From Crotophaga sulcirostris (lineage: Eukaryota; Chordata; Aves; Cuculiformes; Crotophagidae): a stretch of DNA of 64,000 nucleotides. The translations under genes were made by a program, and so were the position numbers. The notes below the pieces were generated by a model. It was not told where the DNA came from, did no database searches, and saw only the letters and a list, made by a program, of their open reading frames with translations. Each line of letters begins with the position of its first letter. Position 1 is the first letter of the stretch. The DNA lies in the NCBI GenBank assembly GCA_013397455.1, contig VYZB01000224.1:213948-277947 (forward strand), written 5' to 3'. Below, piece by piece: positions 58,440 to 64,000 of the stretch.

Positions 58440-58960
58440 TGCTTATCGCGGTTTTGATTAATGATTAAGCATTTACTTTTATAACAGACAGCTAATACTT
58501 CACTGCTTTCTTTAATTAGGTGTTTACAAGTCCAGTACATTTCCTCACAGATTTAAAGATCTGAATTCCCCACGCTCCCTTCTGCAGTCACAGACTTGCT
58601 GACATTTCATTTAGCCAAAGCGCTTCGCTCTCTCAAAACCCCCTTGTAATTCTACTTAAAACTGAACTGAAATTGAGAACATTGGATCAGCACCGGGGAT
58701 TGCTCACTCTGGGATTTTGTCTGGGTGGTTGGACAGAGCTCCTGTCTAATCACACTTTTCTCCTGTTCCCACTTATTAGCCTTGCTTAGCTGTCCAATTC
58801 AGCTGAATGTATTATGCCAATAAACCCATGGAAAGCAGCTGGCACAACAGTGGCTGTGCACGACCACGGAGCACATGGTGATATCAAACAACCCCGGAGG
58901 TCGAATAAAATCCATGACTTCCCTCCATTTTGCTGTTGATTTTGCATTTTTCAGTAGGTT
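58440..58960. promoter_or_regulatory. candidate conserved noncoding element / enhancer-like block
   Basis: This block stands out from its A+T-rich surroundings by retained CpGs (ATCGCGGTT, CAAAGCGCTTCGCTC, CACCGGGGATT, CACGACCACGGAGC, CCCCGGAGGTCGAAT) and clustered binding-site-like words. TTGATTAATGATTAAGC at 58455 and TTTAATTAGG are homeodomain-type. There is a perfect 12-base palindrome ATTCAGCTGAAT (58797-58808) containing an E-box, and a second CAGCTG at 58836-58841. No open frame or repeat lies under it. Function is inferred from texture only. Confidence 0.35.
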
Positions 58961-60163
58961 ATGTCCTACTATGACACAGGTGCCATATACTCATTTTATC
59001 CAAATAGCAAACAGTGTGTAGCTGGACTGTGTGTTCAGTGCAAGTTCTAAATTTTCATATGGTCATTTGGACATTTCCCAGTCTATCCATCCTTTTACAT
59101 ACAATACATCTACCTACTGCTCATGAAAAATAAGTAAATTACTTGCTAGTCTGTCATGTAATTGCTATCTAAAGATACCATCCTGAGACCTTCATGACAT
59201 CAAATGTCATAGCTACAGTCATTTGAGCTACACACACCTTAGGGTTTCATAGCATTTTTTAATCCCACAAAGATCAGATCAGAATCATTTCTGCATAAAT
59301 AATTAGAAAAACAACATATTTGGATAGATTTTTCCTAACTAATTTCCATGAAGGCAAACATTCAAACAGTCTGAGGTAGAACCAAATGTCTTTATCCAAA
59401 AATTTCTGAAATAAGCAAGAATATTCCCTGGCTTTCAAAAGTTGCGTGAGAAGAATCATCCCACTGTTACATTGCTGAAAATCAGATATGCATTTCAATG
59501 CAAATATAGATGAATGAATTCATCTTGTACTAGTAGGCTAATTCCTAGTAGTGGAAGAACTAAAAGGCTGGAAACTTAGGGAAGGCTTTTCTCCTCTTTA
59601 CTACCTAATCAGTCTGTATTGTTCAGAATAGCCTTTATGTAAGCAGGTATTAATGAAAACCACTGTTTCCCCCTTTACACCTTTTTGCAAGTACAAAGCT
59701 TTACATTCTATGGCATTTTGTAAACACTTTGTGCCAGAAAGCTCTAAAATCCTTCACACAATAGCATCTGCAAGTACTATTACAGTGCAGCACAGCTAAG
59801 AAAACTCTTTTTATCAGATGATATTTATTCCAAGAAAACACAGTCTTAAGTGTATTTTAGTAGGTTTTCAGTTCATTTCCAAAAAGCATCTCTGTTTTTG
59901 CTTGCAAAAGAAGAAAAATTAGTAATCTTTTGACGGAACCTTCATTAAGGATCCCTTTACAAATAAACATGGGTTTAATCAATGATATATTCATCTTGCT
60001 CACAGATCTTGTTGCCATATTATGCTATGAGAAAATACCCGCAAACCAGGCCCAAACAAGTTATCCTAAAAAAGAGTAAGTTTGTAAAGAATATGTATTA
60101 GTACATCAGGAACTTTGTCGCCCTTAAAGCAATAGGGAATACCCTAAATTACAAAAATGTATT
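58961..60163. other. unique noncoding sequence
   Basis: Nothing recognised. Confidence 0.55.
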
Positions 60164-60253
60164 AATAGAATCATAGAATGGTTTAGGTTGAAAGGGACTT
60201 TAAAGCCCATCCAGTTCCAACGCCGCTGCCATGGGCAGGGCCATCTCCTACTG
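60164..60253 (-). mobile_element. CR1 LINE 3'-tail fragment
   Basis: AATAGAATCATAGAATGGTT, TAGGTTGAAAGGGACTTTAA, AGCCCATCCAGTTCCAACGC and CTGCCATGGGCAGGGCCATC on the minus strand; about 90 bases. Confidence 0.93.
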
Positions 60254-62244
60254 TACAAACAGAGGTTTTTTGAGAAAGTTTGCAACCTGAACAGATTCTG
60301 GTGAGTTTTTGAAGGACTCATAACCCTGAAAATCAAGTTACTACTACCTAAATTGTTTTTATGTTTCTGCTTTAAAATAAGACACAAGTCAAAAGGAATC
60401 AGAATGGAAGTGAAACTTGCTTAGAGTTCCCTTGGGGATATCTCTGTTAACAGAAATGTTAGGTTTTCAGCTGAGCTGGTTTTTTGTGACTAAATCAAAT
60501 ACATTTTTTTAAGACTGAAAAAAATAGAAGACATCCTTACTATACTGGATCACTCTCAATTTGCTTTAATTACTTTAACTTATCTTCCTCTGTAGTAACT
60601 ATGTCTTAGAAAGACAGAAAGCAAAATAAAATAAAATAAAGCTTAGGCACAAATGTTGCAGTACATTTCAGAACCATTATCCCAAGAAATTAATTGAGGT
60701 TTTAATATAAACTATCAATATTGGATTTGCACATCTGCTTGGTCAGTGCTACCATTAAAAACCTTCGCCTAAGACTATTTCTTAAACTCTTCCTGTAATA
60801 GTTTTATATGGAGGAAAAGTATAGCCATAATGGTAGATTCCTTACACAAAAGGCAGAAATGCAGCACTAATCTTTGACTTGACCAGCCAATATTTTTAAG
60901 GTACTTCTATCTTTGTCAGACCCACATAATAAATGTCCAGGAACTCTAAAACACATCTATATTAGTTTTATTTATAGTTTCTTTCTCTACTTAGAGAATT
61001 AGCTGCTCTTTCAATTTTAAAATTTATAAATATTAAAAATATTTATGTTCCCTTAGCCTTTCTATGATCTATATTACATCCATTATGTTAAACTTTGTAT
61101 TATTTTGACTACAAAGCACACAAATAAAAAGCTAGTAAGACACAAGAAGGTGAAGATGGGGTAAAGTCACCATCAAATTTCCAATATATTTCTTTAGAAG
61201 CACTTAATTCCCACTGTATCTGGTTGGATTATCTGTATGAATAATCTTCTCCCCTGAATCCCCAATATAAACGAATGTATATAGAAATATACTCCAGATA
61301 ACCATGCCTATTTTAATAATATGATATGACTGTTCAGAAGCATGTGATTATTCTGTATGTTACCTCATGTATTTAATTGCCTAGTGTAATTTTCAGGAGT
61401 ATGAAATGTTAGCACTCCCCCGATTTAAGTAAGACTGTCTGTTAGAAAGAATCGAAAAAGTTTTAAAAGAAAAAAGTTCAGTAGTGAAAAAAACCTGAAA
61501 ATTATGCTTTAATCATAAACAGGTACAAGCAAAACTGAAGAATCACAGACAATCAAAGTATTTATATTTATAAATACACAAATATTCATGTTTTTATGTA
61601 TTATAGATGTTGTGCTTAGTATGTAATTTTATTACTTATCTTTAGAAATGCCTTTGTTTATGAATAATAAATTAATTTTTTAATAATGATTTTAAATTTA
61701 CGTGTCTGTGTGCATAGAAATTATTAAAAAATTATTAAAAGCTCAATGTATGTGGTTCTTACCCAACTCTTCATTGCACTTTCTATAAAACAATTGCAGT
61801 GCTATTTGTTTAGGAAAGCTTAAATTCAGCAGGAAAACAGTACTAGTCAGAAATCCTAGTCCTACGTAACATTCCTACAGGTTGGGTTTTGCTAAGCAGC
61901 GAAGGGAGTTTAATTTAATGCAGGCTGCTTTTACCATCAATTTAAAACACGTCCCTGGCTCAGCTGTACACCTCCGCAAACTCTTTTTTTTTTTTCCTTT
62001 TGAAACATAGAGGATAGCGTACAAAGAGTGAAGTAGAAGTTTCCGGGGACCACAGGATATCAACAAACCCAAAAAAGTATTCATGCTTTGACCAGTATTT
62101 AATCTATTCCCTACACTCGCCAGATTCCTCAAAATAACAGCTTCTGGGATTATTTACATTCAAGCATTTCATAAAATGGCTAAAATTCTAGGAAACTACT
62201 TGTCCTAAATGTTATTTCAACATATAGATTTGCATGAGATCTTG
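60254..62244. other. unique, very A+T-rich sequence
   Basis: No gene or transposon recognised. 60965-61760 is especially A+T-rich, with repeated AATTATTAAAA and AAATATTTAT-type words and an AAAATAAAATAAAATAAA patch at 60624-60641. A+T-rich blocks of this kind can act as matrix attachment sites, but nothing here proves it. Confidence 0.5.
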
Positions 62245-62429
62245 GGGAGACACTGGCCCTGGTTGCCCAGGGAAGCTGTGGCTGCCCCATTCCTGGAGGT
62301 GTTCAAGGTCAGGTTGGATGGGGCTTGGAGCCCCCTGACCCAGTGGGAGGTGTCCCTGCCCATGGCAGGGGGTGGGACTGGATGGGCTTTGAGGTCCCTT
62401 CCAACCCAAAATATTCTGCGATTCTATGG
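62245..62429 (+). mobile_element. CR1 LINE 3' fragment
   Basis: Plus strand: CTGGCCCTGGTTGCCCAGGG, CTGGAGGTGTTCAAGGTCAG, GGTTGGATGGGGCTTGGAGC, CCCATGGCAGGGGGTGGGAC and CAAAATATTCTGCGATTCTA. The frame at 62209-62538 includes the ORF2 C terminus (EVFKVRLDGAW) and runs on by chance. Confidence 0.95.
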
Positions 62430-62967
62430 AATGTTTTACGTGAAGTACCCAGAAACACTTAAGACTGAGCACTCAGTACTGCTGAAGGTTTTTACCTGCA
62501 GTCTCTCTTGCCTCAGTTCTCCTCTACAGGGGGGGTAACAGCATCTGTCATCTCACATGTGCATTGTGTAAATTTTAATATTCACGTAGCAGCTCAGACA
62601 TTGTAGTTATAAAAACCTTAGAAAAGCCCAGGGAAAAATTAATCATTTCTCCTCAAAGCTGGTTTGAATATGGAAAATAAATAAGGCTCAGGGCTACACA
62701 CTGAACAGCAAGGAGAAAAAATATTGAAGAACTTATTATCCAGGCTATGCACTGAATGAGGCAGAAGGCTTGAGGAAAAAGTGGAATTATGATCATGTAA
62801 TTAAAGACTGCTCCATAATGGATACATAGAAGTGGATGAAATTAAAATTGTACAGTTTCTTTTGTCCAGGCAGTTCATAGCTTCTAAGTGCTTTATTTTA
62901 TAAATTTAATAATATTATAAGATCATAGATTGAGAGCAGTATGAACACACATGTTAGATTTATACCA
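62430..62967. other. unique noncoding sequence
   Basis: Nothing recognised. Confidence 0.55.
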
Positions 62968-63082
62968 ATCATAGAATCATTAAGGTTGGGAATGACCTCA
63001 AAGATCATCCAGCCCAACCATCAGCCCAACACCACTGTGTGGACTAAACCATGTCTTTAAGTGCCACGTCTACATGGGTTTT
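62968..63082 (-). mobile_element. CR1 LINE A, 3' part, interrupted by a second CR1
   Basis: AATCATAGAATCATTAAGGT tail, CATCCAGCCCAACCATCAGC, CCAACACCACTGTGTGGACT and CACGTCTACATGGGTTTT on the minus strand. It stops at 63082, where the tail of another CR1 begins. The uninterrupted relative at 34292 shows that the sequence should continue directly to GAACCCCT, which here reappears at 63456. Confidence 0.95.
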
Positions 63083-63455
63083 CACACAGTATCACAGTAT
63101 AACCAGGTTGGAAGAGACCTCTGAGATTATCAAGTCCAACCTATAAGCCAACACTAACACCATCTCATCACCTAAACCATGGCACTGAGTGCCTCATCCA
63201 GTATTCCCTTAAACACATCCAGGGTCGGCGACTCCACCACCTCCCTGGGCAGCGCATTCCAGCGGCCAATCACCCTTTCAGGGAAGAACTTCTTCCTAAC
63301 ATCAAGTCTAAACCTCCCCTGACGAAGCTTAAGTCCGTGCCCTCTAGTTCTGTCCCTGGTCACCTGTGAGAAGAGACCAACGCCCGCTTGACTACAACCT
63401 CCTTTTAGGTAGTTGTAGAGAGCAATAAGGTCTCCCCTGAGCCTCCTCTTCTCCA
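63083..63455 (-). mobile_element. CR1 LINE B, nested inside CR1 A
   Basis: Tail CACACAGTATCACAGTATAA, then CCAGGTTGGAAGAGACCTCT, GATTATCAAGTCCAACCTAT, CATCCAGGGTCGGCGACTCC, CAGCGGCCAATCACCCTTTC, GAACTTCTTCCTAACATCAA, CCGTGCCCTCTAGTTCTGTC and a 5' truncated end at CTCCTCTTCTCCA. Minus strand, same orientation as its host. It is the CACAGTAT-tail subfamily also seen at 50903. Confidence 0.95.
63172..63363 (-). pseudogene. CR1 B ORF2 C-terminal open frame
   Basis: A 63-codon open frame ending in the normal CR1 ORF2 C-terminal style: [45 protein letters not shown]. No disabling change is seen within the fragment, which suggests a fairly young insertion. It has no RT core and cannot act alone. 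Confidence 0.8.
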
Positions 63456-63827
63456 GAACCCCTCCAGGGATGGAGACTCCACCAGTGCCGTAGGCAGCCT
63501 CTGCCAGTGCTTCACCACTCTTTCAGTAAAGAAATGTTTCCTAAAATCCAATCTAAACCTCCCCTGGCGCAACTTGAGGCCATTTCCTCTCATCCTGTCA
63601 CTTGTTACTTGGGAGAAGACACCAACACCCACCTCACCACAGCCTCTTTTCAGGCAGTTGTAGACAGTGATGAGGTCTCCCCTCAGCCTCCTCTTCTCCA
63701 GGCTAAACAACCCCAGGTCCCTCAGCCACTCCTCATAGTCCCTGTTCTCCAGCCCCTTCCCCAGCTCCGTTCCTTTCTTTGGATGCACTCCAGCCCCTCG
63801 TTTCTTTTCTTGTAGTGAGGGGCCCAA
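63405..63827 (-). pseudogene. CR1 A ORF2 C-terminal open frame running into CR1 B
   Basis: A 140-codon minus-strand frame. About the first 124 codons are ORF2 of element A ([57 protein letters not shown], ending VESPSLEGF). The last ones read through the junction at 63456 into CR1 B and are meaningless. Element A has no stop or frameshift over this span. The RT catalytic region is absent. Confidence 0.8.
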
Positions 63828-63860
63828 AACTTAACCCAGGATTCCAGGTGCGACCTCGCA
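63456..63860 (-). mobile_element. CR1 LINE A, continuation beyond the nested insertion
   Basis: GAACCCCTCCAGGGATGGAG, CCAGTGCTTCACCACTCTTT, CCTCCCCTGGCGCAACTTGA, CACTTGTTACTTGGGAGAAG, CTGATG-type GTGATGAGGTCTCCCCTCAG, CCCTCAGCCACTCCTCATAG and TGTAGTGAGGGGCCCAAAAC, on the minus strand, ending near CAGGTGCGACCTCGCA by 5' truncation. Together with 62968-63082 it forms one copy of about 520 bases. Confidence 0.95.
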
Positions 63861-64000
63861 CAGGCTAAGGTTGATTAGAGAAGCACTAAACGGGCCATAC
63901 CAAGTTGTGTTTTAAAAATCTATGCGCTAAAAGGGTATCTGAGAGCAACAAAAGGAGTGTGACAATTCAAAAGTGTGGATGAAAAAAAATATGGCAGTCT
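63861..64000. other. unique sequence at window end
   Basis: Nothing recognised; A+T-rich. Confidence 0.5.

Noticed and set aside
1..64000. CRISPR array, operon, phage or bacterial gene content
   Set aside because: No regular spacer arrays, no dense coding, no ribosome-site-led frames; the window is vertebrate noncoding DNA.

Overview
The window looks like euchromatic, A+T-rich DNA of a bird. The evidence is about 29 recognisable fragments of chicken-repeat-1 (CR1) LINEs, which have the avian hallmark of a short, imperfect ATCATAGA-type 3' tail instead of poly(A). There is also a solo LTR of the avian ERVL type (22181-22704). The species cannot be named from this. I recognise no host protein-coding exon, rRNA or functional tRNA. 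The open frames are short; the only ones I recognise as coding-derived are decayed CR1 ORF2 (endonuclease/reverse transcriptase). The window therefore reads as a gene desert or part of a very large intron.

Layout. 1-4.5 kb is mostly unique sequence. 4.6-5.3 kb holds pieces of an ancient palindromic amniote repeat. 5.9-6.5 kb holds two CR1 copies in inverted orientation. 7.6-15.4 kb holds several CR1s: an old one (8.5 kb), a 0.77-kb one with reverse-transcriptase remnants (9.85 kb) and a 1.4-kb one that kept endonuclease sequence but lost the core of the RT (11.6-13.0 kb). 15.4-20.5 kb is unique apart from a polypurine GAA/GCA tract at 16.8 kb. 20.6-21.05 kb is a very old CR1/L3-like relic. 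21.9-22.85 kb is a CR1 / ERVL solo LTR / CR1 cluster. 23-44.9 kb is largely unique, with isolated CR1 3' ends. 44.9-48.0 kb is a G+C-richer block with four CR1s and an unrecognised purine-rich element apparently split by one of them. 48-62 kb is mostly unique with small CR1 tails and one candidate conserved noncoding block (58.4-58.96 kb). 62.2-63.87 kb ends the window with a CR1 cluster in which one CR1 is inserted inside another.

The most unusual signal outside the transposons is a 121-base sequence present twice in direct orientation, at 39507-39627 and 43933-44053. The copies match at about 85% by hand alignment and include identical blocks of 18 and 24 bases; neither is CR1. This is what a duplicated cis-regulatory element, or a conserved family of ancient exapted repeats, would look like. 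A second bulk property is that 23 of 29 CR1 copies lie on the minus strand, as expected if the region sits in a long plus-strand transcription unit. No multi-gene system, operon, CRISPR array or novel protein system is visible.
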